From Micropterix aruncella (Eukaryota > Arthropoda > Insecta > Lepidoptera > Micropterigidae): a stretch of 64,000 nucleotides of DNA. Numbering within the stretch: position 1 is the first letter of the stretch; every line of letters begins with the position of its first letter. Location of the stretch: contig OX155957.1 of the NCBI GenBank assembly GCA_944548615.1, positions 26,736,863 to 26,800,862 on the forward strand, written 5' to 3'. A program made the position numbers and the translations under genes. Below are positions 1 to 11,279 of the stretch, piece by piece. The notes beneath the pieces are model-generated. The model did no database searches. It was given only the letters and a program-made list of their open reading frames with translations, and was not told the DNA's origin.

Positions 1-222
1 ATCTTTCCAGACAGACTCGTTTCGATTCACTAGCTTTCCCAATCTCGGTTTTTCCGCTTTTGCCGCGTCCTCATCCTTGGAGCCGTGTTCCAACTTGAAC
101 ATAGGATCATCGAATAGTCTCTTTTGCACTTCCTTGGTTTCCGGTACGACCTGTCCATTTTGCGTCGGATCCCAGCGGTTCTCTTGCCGTCTTGCTCCAC
201 TCACAATTACATAGTCTAAATT
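1..222 (-). CDS. YJU2B: YJU2B coding exon 2 (74 codons in window, continues beyond base 1)
   Basis: The acceptor TTTTACAG precedes base 222. The frame is open for exactly 74 codons: DYVIVSGARRQENRWD, then a charged stretch with FDDPMFKLEHGSKDE, ending NESVWKD. These are the conserved blocks after the zinc region in CCDC130 proteins. The frame is too short from its first ATG to appear as a long ORF, which is why it is easily missed. Confidence 0.92.
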
Positions 223-2241
223 CTGTAAAATATATGTATAATATCGGTCAGTTTTTATAAGTTGTTTGTTCGAAAAGTATCCAATCATTTTTTTTCTCAT
301 AACAAATGAAGGATGGGAAGCAAGGCTCGATGCATGAAAATAACGTGTAGGACATACTTTAGGAAGGATATCGATCTTCTAGAGAAGGTCCAGCAAAGAG
401 CAACTAAAATTTATTTTAACTTAAAGCATCTAACAAGGAAAGATTGGCGGCTCTCGGTTTAACCATTCTGTGACTTGATCGATACATATAAGATCCTGAC
501 CGCATCGTATCACATTTCTAGGTTGCAGACTATCTACACCATGAACTTGGTGTAACCATGTCTGTGTGGGCACCATCTAAAACCAGCGTGAATCACTTAC
601 TTTCAAATCCTAAGAAACATTTCCCTCAGCAGTAGTGGTAAAGTAATGGAATGCTCTCTCTAGTGAAGCGATCAGTGACAAAAGTGTCAATGACTTTAAA
701 AATAAACCGGACTTATTCCACAAAAACTGTAATGCAACCACAGACTCAAGCTCATCAGCTTAAGCCGCCTGCCTGTTAAATATATAATAGTAATAAACAT
801 GGCATAATAACAATTAACATAATAATTACGGCAAACTAGTGATTATTTTCACGCCTGCTGAAAGCATTAGTCATTGGCAATCGACTGATGAGTGAGGAAG
901 TGTAGCGAGTGTCTGTCGGATTGTCGAAGATAAAGATTGAAAGACTTATTAGAAATTGTATCAAATTTTACCAAGAGCTTGACAATGCCTAAGTGCAAAC
1001 TATTTACAAGATCGAATGGCTTTCGGGGAAGACACCATGAGCATCTCACGGATAAAGATACAACCGCTTCAAAGATATCCGCGCATCAGTGGACAGTGAA
1101 CCACGTCCGCCGAAATGGCAATAGCATTGAAGAAGTGTCGACATTGGTCGTGCAGAATGCCGCATTCCCAACATTTCAGTGGATCGTCAGGCTCCCTAAT
1201 TCCTTCCTGTGATATTTAGGTAATACTTAAACTGAAAATACCGCTGAAAAGGACCGCTTCAAAACAAGAACCCAGTTGAAGACCACACCATACCAGAAGT
1301 GGTGTTTTCCACTATGGTAGAACCACTGGGAGCAGTATGTGCATTACCAAAGAGACTACTGAGATAAGAGCGAATTTGTTTTGTAAGAGTAAGTGTATTT
1401 TTGCCGACCAAAGGTTGGATACTTTTGGAACAGGGTGTTATTTGTGTGACTTGTGTAAGAATGCCTTTTATGCCAGATGATGAAAAATATGTCCACTTCA
1501 TACAAAAAAAAAATACACAGGTGTCCCATAAGTCATGGTCTAAACAAAATGAAGTGATAGTAGTTGTTTAGAAGCTGTAACACTTTCTTAATTTTTTATT
1601 AATATCAATTCCATTTTGAAGTAAAAAAAGTCATTTAAAAAGCTTAATAGTGATTTTAGGTTTTTCCTTTAAGTGCTATCTTTACTATTGAAATTATATT
1701 CGTGAACTTTGCTGCCATGTTTCAACAATTAAACATGTATTTTGTAATATTTCTTCAGAAAAAATCCTAGCTTTTATATGATTATTGCTGTTTAAAAATC
1801 TACTGCAAAAAAGTGAACCAGCATTTCAAAAATGTCTACGTCTGTTAGTAGTCTGAGGACCTTGGCTAGTCAAATGTAGCTTGCGGGCCTATTGAATAAC
1901 GCTGCTCTATATCTATGGTAAGTACTTACTCCTGGATCTGTCTTGATTTCGAAGTGGTTATCGCACAGATGGCACTTCATCCGAAACTGGTACACCGGGG
2001 TCGTGTAATACATGCCTATCTTGGTTTTTTCTGCGTTGTAGCGCACCCCCATTCCAATGTGATTGTTGCAGCCGTCGCACCAAATGTTGTAGGGCATTTC
2101 GAAGCGGATGATGAGTATGCCCATATGCAATTTCCGCGCGCGTTCGCGCAGAGCGTGCGTGCCATGGAATTTGTTGAGACCCCCCACCCGCGGGTCGTAG
2201 TCGGGGGGGTAGTACAGGTTCTGGCCTTTGCGTTCGCCCAT
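1..2241 (-). CDS. YJU2B: YJU2B/CCDC130 (Yju2/Cwc16-family splicing factor), spliced, 3' part outside window
   Basis: Two minus-strand exons, 2241-1930 and 222-1, join in phase 0 and give the first 178 residues of a Yju2/Cwc16 (DUF572) protein of the CCDC130 subgroup. The start reads MGERKGQNLYYPPD and continues into RERARKL and RFEMPYNIWCDGC, the family signature. Cysteine pairs C55/C58 and C90/C93 are the expected zinc ligands. The exon junction gives TDPG-NLDYVIVSGA, which matches the family across the splice. Known for the family: Yju2 and Cwc16 proteins act in the nuclear spliceosome around the catalytic steps; YJU2B is the paralogue. The reading frame is open to the window edge at K-D, so at least half of the protein is missing. 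The 1707-bp intron holds a LINE fragment. Confidence 0.95.
361..516 (+). pseudogene. Jockey/CR1-type LINE reverse transcriptase C-terminal fragment
   Basis: The plus frame reads RKDIDLLEKVQQRATKI, a stop, then PFCDLIDTYKILTASYH. LEKVQxRATK and DLIxTYKIL are the hallmark blocks at the end of the RT region of insect Jockey/CR1-like LINEs. It is short and stop-broken, and antisense to the YJU2B intron it sits in. Confidence 0.7.
517..1929. other. YJU2B intron, remainder
   Basis: No gene recognised. The frames at 937-1212 (+) and 1501-1259 (-) match no family known to me and have no splice context. The rest is AT-rich. Confidence 0.5.
1930..2241 (-). CDS. YJU2B: YJU2B coding exon 1 (104 codons)
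   Basis: Starts at the ATG at 2241-2239 and ends in GGA at 1932-1930. The donor follows as GTAAGT (ACTTAC at 1924-1929 on the plus strand). It encodes both CxxC pairs. The plus-strand frame over the same bases is only a shadow. Confidence 0.95.
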
Positions 2242-2340
2242 CGTGAAAGCTGTCAGAAAAAAATTACATTAAAAATTCAGCTAAACACATTCCCTCTGGG
2301 CCACTCTGGGGAAAGCAAGGTAGATTTTGCGCCACCCTAA

Positions 2341-2872
2341 AGGTATGTCCCTACTTGTGCGCTTTCGTCTTCATCTTGCATTGTCACTTTCAATTTCATC
2401 TTGCGTCGAACGTATGCATTATTGAATGCCTTAAGACGCATGCAGTTATACGTCTACACTAATGCGCTTTAGTCTATTTAATTGCAATCACTGACAGTAC
2501 CTGGTGGAGATTACGATAAACGAGTGCAAACTTGTAGCAATCAGTACGGAATATTTAGTGTTAAGAAGTTAAGGAGGAAAGTATAAAGGCAGGTTTTTAT
2601 CTTGATTTTGACCATTTTCACATTAAAATTATACTTTTGGCCCAGAGAAGTCATATCATCGTCCCTTCCGTTTTATTATTGTAATCTATATGATTCTGGT
2701 CCCATACATGACAATTTTGATAATCTTCTATAAATTGCAACGGTTTTTCTTTATCTTCCGCCAGGCATGCACTGTCATTCAACTAGTTTTTGCGCATGCG
2801 CTATGGTATTACACCCATGCGTCAGAGGAAAGCGCAAGATGCATCAAAAAGCGCACGAGTTGGGACATACCT
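2341..2872. mobile_element. Non-autonomous TIR DNA transposon upstream of YJU2B
   Basis: The left end AGGTATGTCCCTACTTGTGC is mirrored by a right end whose complement reads AGGTATGTCCCAACTCGTGC (18 of 20 identical). The similarity continues inward with GCTTT. No transposase frame is visible and no clear target duplication was found. It lies about 100 bp upstream of the YJU2B start, so it may sit in the promoter region. Confidence 0.65.
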
Positions 2873-3759
2873 CAACGGAATAGTTTTTAACACGCTTTTA
2901 TTAGGTCGACCTGAACTATGTAATGGAATCTAAGGTAACTAATTTAACCATCTTCCAAGGATCGTAGCGTTATGAAAATTGGCAGGTGTATGTAGTTCTG
3001 ATGACAATACAATAATATGGTACTGTCAAACTGATCTGATGATGGAGTCGGAAGATATGAACTGGAACTTCATGATGGAACATCGTAGCATAGCTGTGTT
3101 TGGACTTGTTAGAAAAGTCTTGGAATGAACTTTGACCACGATTAGGTTTCAAGGTCTGATGATGAAGCCGGAAGATAGGCACTGGCATCCATGATGGAAT
3201 ATCGTATCATAGCCGTGTGTATGTGAATATCGTATCAAACACCCAAAAGCGTGTTTTTAGTGTTTTTTTAAAACTATTGATTTATTTGTCACTAAAGTTG
3301 CTGCACTGAGCAGAGATGCCAACAAGAACTTCGACGGCTGTCAAACCACAAACCTCATAGTTTGTAAACAGTGTTTACAGATTACGGAAATGTCCAGTTT
3401 TTTGGGAGTTTTATAATTATGGCATGGATTAAGTAAACAGTAAATATCATAGAAAAATTGGTATATCGTCTAACAAGAATTACCACTATAAAAGCTAAGT
3501 TTATTTGTGAGCATATAATTTATTTGTGAGCATATAATTTAAAAAATATATATAATTTCTGAGTCAATACTCAAAAAAATTTTGTTCTTGCGAGTCCACG
3601 AGCAATGGAAGTTGTAATCACGAATTTAGTAATCACAAGTTTATAATCGCGAATTAAAAATGAGTTTTAAAAACGGAATAAAGGGGATTATTTTATACTA
3701 CCTAATAATAATGACTGAAGAATAAGGGCAACTAATGGGCCCAGTGCCATTGGGCCATT
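2873..3759. repeat. AT-rich intergenic DNA with a diverged direct repeat and a short tandem duplication
   Basis: A block around 3039-3110 recurs diverged at about 3159-3225; both contain a CTGATGATG core, GGAAGATA, then CATGATGGAA and ATCGTA. At 3499-3540 the 20-mer TTTATTTGTGAGCATATAAT occurs twice in tandem. No gene seen. Confidence 0.55.
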
Positions 3760-3769
3760 ATGTCCCATG

Positions 3770-4385
3770 TGTTAGGGTCGGTCCAACTCATAGGTCAGCA
3801 CCCATCTGGTAGCCTCCACGCAGAAGTACGAGCCTGGGTAGGACTCTGTGCCGTTTCCCTGAAAATCGTCCATCGGGCGTCCACCGTCCTCCTGGACGGT
3901 TTGCGCGCTGTGCGGCGTCAGCCAATCGACTGTGCATTCCGACTGATAACCGGGGAGTCTGGAATGGCTTTGTTTCCTATTGAGCGGGTGTGGTTGTTAA
4001 CCTTACGGCAATCGCTTTTGAAACGATACCAGGTGAACAGTCGGGCAAAGGACGCTGTGGTCTGCGATGATTCGGTAGACACCGAATCACCGCTACGTAA
4101 GGGAAAGGACCGCGTAAGCGACCTCGAACCTGTAACCAGTCGGGAGGCTGGAGAAATCTGGCCGAAACTGGAAGTAAGGGTGCGAGGTCGACCCGCTGGG
4201 TGTATACCCGGTGTCTCGCGGTAAGGCGTTGGTCTCTTACGGGCGAAAGGGGTAAATAGACAGTAGACTGTTTCGTCTTTAAGTCTTCTACGCTCACCTC
4301 TAGCGAGACAGAACGATCAATATCGTTAAAACTTCTCGAGGTGACGGGTTCGCCCGTTGTAGTCGACACCTCCAATTGTAGAATA
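3770..4385 (+). repeat. Interspersed repeat family X, copy 1
   Basis: A GC-rich ~620-bp block. Shared landmarks with the other copies are CTCCTGGACGGTTTGCGC, a block with GTCAGCCAATCGA, CGGGCAAAGGA, GGACCGCG and AAGCGACC, TCTTACGGGC, and a tail with GGTGACGGGTTCGCCCGTTG. The long frames here differ between copies, so it is probably not protein-coding. No TIR, LTR or transposon protein recognised. Confidence 0.75.
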
Positions 4386-4960
4386 AGGTCATGGAAAAGA
4401 TGGACTAAATGTCTATGAGCCCACACTGTCTCGGGCACAACATAGGGCCAGCGTATATCTCATTTCATAGCTCCGCTGTCTAAACTGAGCGGGGACAGCG
4501 CGTTACCGTAGTCCGCCATTTCGGTAAGTTTTCCGAAGATATTCCACTACAAAGCCTTTGAAAGTAAATTCTATACGACAGTCCTGTGAAGCAATCCCCG
4601 TTCATACTTTTCGGAAATTAAACAATTTTCTTACCGTGAAGCTCGGAAGCTTATTTATTTATCGATGAAAAACCCAAAAAAACGCGCAAAACAAACGCGA
4701 AAAACAGGTCTCTGAAGCTGGCGCCAGAAAACGATATATATAAACATACGTACATATAGCAAGCCAATACCAGTCCACCAATGACAACGCGTGAATTATG
4801 CTACAACAAAAAAAAAATATTAAGGCTCCCGCGGGAAATACAAATTATGCTTGTCGTATTTAGCAGAGTAGGCAATAGACCGAATCGGATACTCAAATTT
4901 TAGTCTGGCAATGATCGAGAAACATAATTTAGGAGTCGAAGACTATCGCGGTTGTTTGAC
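4386..4960. other. Unassigned AT-rich spacer
   Basis: Short poly-A runs and a TATATATAAA run at about 4734-4743. Nothing else recognised. Confidence 0.4.
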
Positions 4961-5513
4961 ATTATAAATAGGATAGAAAACGAATTTACCGCGTGAAATT
5001 TGTAGGACCCGACGTTTCGGTGACGTTGCAGCCGCCGTTGTCTAGGGTAAACTGAAGAGCTGTCAGTCCGTTGTTTTGCGGGTAGGCCGCAAACCGCTGC
5101 CGCCACTGCGTAGGTTATAACGGTGGTGGGGGGCCGGGCTCGGAGCGCGGGAATTTTTAAAATCCGTCTTGCACACAACACTCACTGTATCCTGTTTTAC
5201 GTCTTTGCGTTCGGCGTTCGGCGGCGGGAACATTTTAAGAAGAGGGTTCCACGTAGAAGAGAGTTTGTAGCCGTCATCTCTATTGAAGTTCGGAGTTCTT
5301 CTTATTTCAATGGCTTCCCGGATCATGCGAGGAAAGTAGAATTGTTCCTTGGATAGAACAATGGGATTTTGAAACTGCAAACAACGGCCTACCCGCAAAA
5401 CAACGGACTGACAGCTCTTCAGTTTACCCTAGACAACGGCGGCTGCAACGTCACCGAAACGTCGGGTCCTACAAATTTCACGCGGTAAATTCGTTTTCTA
5501 TCCTATTTATAAT
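4961..5513 (-). mobile_element. Penelope-like retroelement remnant between 129-bp inverted terminal repeats
   Basis: Arms 4961-5089 and 5385-5513 are near-perfect inverted copies (for example CCCGACGTTTCGGTGACG on the left, its complement on the right). Between them the minus strand encodes FPRMIREAIEIRRTPNFN and RDDGYKLSSTWNPLL, a tail I associate with insect Penelope-like (GIY-YIG) elements. Inverted pseudo-LTRs fit that class. Only the C-terminal tail of the protein remains. Related single arms occur near 43.8 and 54.2 kb. Confidence 0.6.
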
Positions 5514-7880
5514 AATTTAGGAGGTTCGAAATTTTACTATGCAAATTTTACTTATCGCCGATGTTAGTATGCAATGGTCGAGGCGGCCGCTTAAACTTCG
5601 GTCTGGCAGATATCGAGAATCCCACTTTTGGAGCATCAAAAATTTACTATACATAGCTAATGATATTATACATCACATATAAAAAGTGCATTAGGGCTTT
5701 TTTTTTAAATTGGAGATATGATTTCCCAAACTTGGGTTCGCGCATCACTGATATTAGTATGTCTAGGCGACCGCTCCAACTTCGGTCTGGGAAATATCGA
5801 GAATCCCACGTTTGGAGCTTCAAAATTTTACTTTAAATAGCTGATGATATTAAACATCATATATAAAAAGTGAATTAGGCTGTTATTTTTTAAATTGGAG
5901 ATATTAATTCCCAAACTTGGGTCCGCGCATCGCCGATGTTAGTATGTCTAGGCGGCCGCTCAAACTTCGGTCTGGCAGATATCGAGAATCTCACTTTAGG
6001 AGCTTCAAAATTTTACTATACATAGCTGATGATATTACACATCACATATAAAAAGCGCATTAGGGCGTTATTTCTTAAATTAAAGATATTAATTCCCAAA
6101 CATTTACTCGCGCATCGCCGATGTTAGTATGCAGTGGTCGAGGAAACCGCACAATTTTTGGGCAAGTGCATGAATTTGGATTTTTGTTGCTGGGTTGGCA
6201 GCTATCGAGAATCCCACTTTTGGAGCTTCAAAATTTTACTATACATAGCTGATTATATTATACATCACATATAAAAAGTGCGTTAGGGCGTTATTTCTTA
6301 AATTGAAGATATTAATTCCCAAACTTGGATCCGCGCATCGCCGATGTTAGTATGTCTAGGCGGCCGCTCAAACTTCGGTCTGGCAGATATCGAGAATCGC
6401 ACTTTTAGAGCTTCAACATTTTACTGTACATAGCTGATGATATTGGACATCACATATAAAAAGTGCATTAGGGTTTTATTTTTTAAATTGGAGATATTAA
6501 TTCCCAAACTTGGATCCGCGCATCGCCGATGTTAGTATGTCTAGGCGGCCGCTCAAACTTCGGTCTGGCAGATATCGAGAATCGCAATTTTAGAGCTTCA
6601 ACATTTTACTATACATAGCTGATGATATTACACATCACATATAAAAAGCGCATTAGGCCGTTATTTCTTAAATTAAAGATATTAATTCCCAAACTTTGGC
6701 TCGCGCATCGCCGATGTTAGTATGCAGTGGTCGAGGAAACCGCACAAATTTTGGGCAAGTGCATGAATTAGGATTTTTGTTGCTGGGTTGGCAGCTATCG
6801 AGCATCCCACTTTTGGAGCTTCAAAATTTTACTATACATAGCTGATGATATTAGACATCACATATAAAAAGTGCATTAGGGCGTTATTTTTTAAATTGGA
6901 GATATTAATTTCCAAACTTGGATCCGCGCCTCGCCGATGTTAGTATGCAATGTTCGAGGCGGCCGCTCAAACTTCGGTCTGTCAGATATCGAGAATCCCA
7001 CTGTTGGAGCTTCAAAATATTATTATACGTAGATGATAATATTAGACATCACATATAAAAAGTGCATTAGGGCGTTATTTTTTTAATTGGAGATATTAAT
7101 TCCCAAACTTGGGTCCGCTCATCGCCGATGTTAGTATGCAATATTCGAGGCGGCCGCTCAAACTTCGGTCTGGCAGGTATCGAGAATCCCACTTTTGGAG
7201 CTTCGAAAATTTACTATGCATAGCTGATGATATTATACATCACATACAAAAAGTGCATCAGGGCGTTATTTCTTAAATTGAAGATATTACTTCGCAAACT
7301 TTGGCTCGCGCATCGCCGATGTTAGTATGCAGTGGTCGAGGAAACCGCACAAATTTTGGGCAAGTGCATGAATTTGTATTTTTGTTGCTGGGTTGGCAGC
7401 TATCGAGAACCCCACTTTTGGAGCTTCAAAATTTTACTATACATAGCTGATTATATTATACATCATATATAAAAAGCGCATTAGGGCGTTATATTTTAAA
7501 TTGGACATATTAATTCCCAAACTTGGGTCCGTGCATCGCCGATGTTAGTATGTCTAGGCGGCCGCTCAAACTTCGGTCTGGCAGATATTGAGAATTCCAC
7601 TTTTGGAGCTTCAAAATTTTACTATACATAGCTGATTATATTATACATCACATATAAAAAGCGCATTTAGGCGTTATTTCTTAAATTAAAGATATTAATT
7701 CCCAAACTTTGGCTCGCGCATCGCCGATGTTAGTATGCAGTGGTCGAGGAAACCGCACAAATTTTGGGCAAGTCCATGAATTTGTATTTTTGTTGCTGGG
7801 TTGGCAGCTATCGAGAATCCCACTTTTAGGGCTTCAAAATTTTACTATACATAGCTGATTAAATTATACATCATAAACTA
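5514..7880. repeat. Satellite array, 12 units, with A-A-B higher-order structure
   Basis: Units are anchored on GATGTTAGTATG, with that block at about 5560, 5750, 5935, 6120, 6343, 6528, 6713, 6936, 7127, 7318, 7541 and 7726. Spacing is 185-191 bp for type A and 223 bp for type B. Type A carries GGCGGCCGCTCAAACTTCGG; type B replaces this with AGGAAACCGCACAAATTTTG and TGCTGGGTTGGCAGC. The order is A A A B A A B A A B A B. All units share TATCGAGAATCCCAC and CATATAAAAAGTGCATTAGG. Most type A units contain a NotI site. No coding potential. Confidence 0.9.
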
Positions 7881-7895
7881 TAACTAAATAACGTC

Positions 7896-8022
7896 CTTAT
7901 GCACTTTTTATATGTGATATCTTATATCATCAGGTATCTATAGCAAAATTTTGAACATTCTAAAGTGGGTTCCTCGATGGCTGCCAGACCGAAGTGTGAG
8001 CATCGGCGGGCCTCGAGTTCAA
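7896..8022 (-). repeat. Inverted partial unit capping the satellite array
   Basis: On the minus strand this reads as a diverged satellite unit: ACTTCGGTCTGGCAGCCATC, then CATATAAAAAGTGCATAAGG. Its orientation is opposite to all twelve preceding units. Confidence 0.75.
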
Positions 8023-8230
8023 GAATTAAAATATCTCACGCAGTTTTTTTTATTCAGCATTAAATATAATGCAGAAATAAACAATTGAGATATTAGTTGC
8101 TTTTCGCAGAAAAGCCGAAAAAGTCATACAGACATGATGGACGATTTACAATTATAATGTTGGTGTCCTGTTAAAATATATTCCTCATATTGGTTAAGCT
8201 GCATAACGCTAATTTTTAACTGCTTGTGAA

Positions 8231-8893
8231 CAGTGTTGCCAACTTAGGCGATTTAGGCTACCTCCAATGGGTCACCGGCGACCAAAATATACCAAAAATC
8301 GCCTGTCGCCGATTTAGGCTACACCAGTTTTTCGATTTCAATTTGTACGGCGACAACGATTTTGTTTATTAATGGTGCCGAACTTGTTTATTAATGGGTA
8401 ACTTGTAATGTAACTTGGTATGGCTTAGTTTAATATTACGTAATTGTTTTTTGTAAGCATGTAATTGATTTTTGAAAGATTTCTGTGTAAAAGTTTAAAG
8501 TACCTAGTTATAAAAATTAGTTTTTTTTCCAATAATGTAATTATTATAGGTAATTGGTAATAGTACATTGTACATTTATGTATGGTTCGTGGTATCGTGT
8601 TCATAAATATAGTAGCTTTATAAAAAATGGTAATCTTAGTAGTATCTAGGTAATTTTGTTCTATTTTATCATACAATCTTGTTTTATCCAATGTTTGTTT
8701 TTTTATGTACTAATCTCGATCATTTTTTTTAAATATCTGTAACGACCTAGAATGATTTCAATTCTTCTATTTATAGCTATGGCCTGCAATCCTTTTTATT
8801 AGCAAAAAAAAAATTTTTTTTCAAAACGGCTACTTTAGGCTATCTTTTCTGCTGAAATCGGCGACTAGTCAAGCCCAGCACTTGGCAACACTG
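8231..8893. mobile_element. hAT-type non-autonomous transposon with perfect 8-bp target duplication
   Basis: Ends CAGTGTTGCCAACTTAGGCG and (complement of right end) CAGTGTTGCCAAGTGCTGGG. The flanking octamer CTTGTGAA is at 8223-8230 and 8894-8901, identical. Interior subterminal blocks GGCGATTTAGGCTA and AGCCTAAAGTAGCC are inverted. No transposase frame. Confidence 0.88.
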
Positions 8894-8901
8894 CTTGTGA
8901 A

Positions 8902-9571
8902 TGGTTAAGCCTCGGCTGTGATTGGCTTAAACTTTTAGCCAATAAGATGCATTTCGTTTTGTTGCTGGCGATTCCGCCAGATTCATTCCGATGCGAGAAA
9001 CGTCAGTCAAAATTTGACAACACTTTGACAACTGCGTGGCAGTGCTGCCAGGTCGAACTAATGCGATCGAAAGGCCGATAATCGGCCTTTCGTTTGAATG
9101 GATAATACGGTTAGAAAATCGGCCGCCGAATTTCCGACCGTATTAGCCTCAAGTAACCGTTTTGTAACTCATGTCGCCAGGCACGTATTCAGACTTCAGT
9201 TTCAGGGGGAGGGACATTCACTGAAACAAAGCGCGTGGCACCCACCAAACTTGTCGGTGCCAGGCACTACTTGTGGATACCAAGTGGGTACCACGCGCGA
9301 AAAAATCACTGATCACGTACACGTACAATGAAATGAAAATACTCAGGATTTCGGAGGGTTAAATTCCAAGTATCACCCCCCCCCCCACATACGTGCTTGA
9401 AAGTCGTTGATTCTCTCTGATTTTCTCTCTCTCTTTCTCGACTTTATTTTTTACTCAAAAAAATCGGTGCCCCCCCCCCCCCCGGGATACGTCCTTGTAT
9501 GTCGTTTTCAGCACATATCGGTGGACGGACATCGAAAGATTATTATAGAGCAATTCGCGAACGATATAGCC
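8902..9571. other. Unassigned spacer with two poly-C runs
   Basis: Poly-C runs of about 11-12 bases lie near 9377-9387 and 9472-9483. A self-complementary block GGCCGATAATCGGCC is at about 9072. No supported gene. Confidence 0.5.
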
Positions 9572-10462
9572 CTGGGGCCACACTAACGGGAAATGCCGTT
9601 AATTATCGCGATGATGGGCGTTTAACGTTGGAGTGGCAACGACTTATCGCGATAATTTTACAACGGCATAACATTGCCGTTTGACGTTAGGCGATAGCTC
9701 GGGTGGCGGTACATCAAAGAGATTTAACGCGAAAATTATTGCTTTGAAGCGGCCACACTACGTTTTTCATTGTGAACCTTGCGCGCAATGGGATTGCACG
9801 TGTTTGTCTTCTGTGACATATGGAGTGGACTAACGAGAAAGTCATTGTGTTTCTAGAAATTCTGCTAACAATGCCATGTTTGTGGATCCGAGACACAAAC
9901 ATTACAAGAATTGTGCATCACAAAATGATGCTTGGCGACGAATAATGGAATTATTACCATTTAAAATTTAAAACAACAATCGAAGAAATTAAAAAGAAAA
10001 AGGACAACCCTAATGTGTTATTAATAGAACCCATCTAAAGAAATCTAAACATTGTCCTTTTCTTTGTTTTTTTTTCTTCATTCGATAATGATAAAATATA
10101 TATATATTTTTTAAATGTACTCATGAAATACAGTGCAGCAGCGTCTACATCCATCTTGTTTGAAATTCAATGAACGGTAACCGCTCGAAAGCCAGCCTTC
10201 GCGCGCAAAAAACTGCGCCGAAACTTTTTGGTCGATTTCGTAAATATGACAAAATCGTTTTGTTGAGGGCCGGTCGAAACGGTTACGCGCGGATCTGTCA
10301 AACGGAGCAAAATGCCTCCGACGTCCGACGCCAATTTTATTGCCAAGAATGGGCATTGACGTTGAACTTTCAAGTGTGGCCACTAAAGTAAACGCGGTAA
10401 TAATTAACGCCATATTTATCGCGATGATGGGCCATTGACGTTTCTTGTTAGTGTGGCCCCAG
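9572..10462 (+). mobile_element. Decayed PIF/Harbinger-like element with MADF relic
   Basis: Ends CTGGGGCCACACTAACGGGA and, complemented, CTGGGGCCACACTAACAAGA. Shorter internal inverted blocks GGCCACACTA/TGTGGCC lie at about 9750 and 10376. From 9820 the plus strand reads MEWTNEKVIVFLEILLTMPC, then after a +1 shift VDPRHKHYKN and NDAWRRIMELLPFK: a MADF domain. MADF/Myb-type second proteins accompany PIF/Harbinger transposases. A clean target duplication was not found, so hAT-like origin is not excluded. Confidence 0.6.
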
Positions 10463-11279
10463 CATTAGGTAACAATTCGCTCGAGCCAACGCACTACGAT
10501 TCCGAGGGGGGCTATTCTTGATGGCCCCTCCAAACATTGGCCGCATCGCCTATGACTCTCTCGCTCTTTCCCATACATTTTTTTTGACGTTACAGTGTTG
10601 CCTACATGCTTCCACCTTAGCAATGTTGGCCAACATTGGCCAACGTGTGGAGAACACGTGAAAAATTTAACATGCTAAATTTGTCTGTGGCTCATGAAAT
10701 AACCTAGCGTCAAATAAGTATTTATACATCGTTAAAAAAAACTCACTAAACCTACATACCACCATATAGGAGCTTTATATGCAAATTTCAAATGCCTATA
10801 TCTTGCTTATTTATCAAGGCCGAATAAAAATTATTACAGTTTTGTACATTAGAACGTATCCGAAGTCGAGCGTGAGTCAGAGTGCGATTAACGGTTTTCC
10901 CCTTCGGTCTTTCGTCGCATACATTTTGCAATTTCGCCCAGCTCTACGACTGCAATTTTTAAATCGGCCAGTAAATATGTTCATGTGTCAACCAGCCACC
11001 CGAAAAATCTTTTTAAAAGATTATTTTGGTTGCTACTGACAGCTGTTTTGACAACTCCATTTTGCTGTTCGAGGAGTGCAATTTCATAACAATTTCGTTA
11101 TTGTTATTTGTCCGTTTCGCGTTATTGTTATCTGTTTGTTTAGCGCGTCCGCGTGCATCGTTCCATACGATTGAAGGACTGAGTGGCGTTTGGCGAAGAT
11201 GTGTAGAGCCGCCGTGCGCGGATCTCGCTCGGCGAACTGACGGACATTTTATGCGCTTTCTCGCAGCCTTTACGCAAAG
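10463..11279 (+). promoter_or_regulatory. adp upstream region and probable 5' UTR
   Basis: Contains GC-richer DNA from about 11140 to the ATG, consistent with a 5' UTR. No convincing TATA box or initiator could be fixed. Short unrelated ATGs occur upstream. The transcription start is unknown. Confidence 0.35.

Noticed and set aside
1915..2340. 141-codon plus-strand frame
   Set aside because: Shadow of YJU2B exon 1 on the opposite strand.
3770..4385. tRNA gene or tRNA-derived SINE in family X
   Set aside because: Only a weak B-box word; no cloverleaf, no A box at the right distance, and too long for a typical SINE.
3760..4438. Two overlapping ~150-codon frames
   Set aside because: They lie in family X; other copies do not keep the frame and the protein resembles nothing known to me.
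5123..5475. Hammerhead ribozyme in the Penelope-like arms
   Set aside because: CGAAAC-GTC is present but no CTGANGA box in a suitable position was found by eye.
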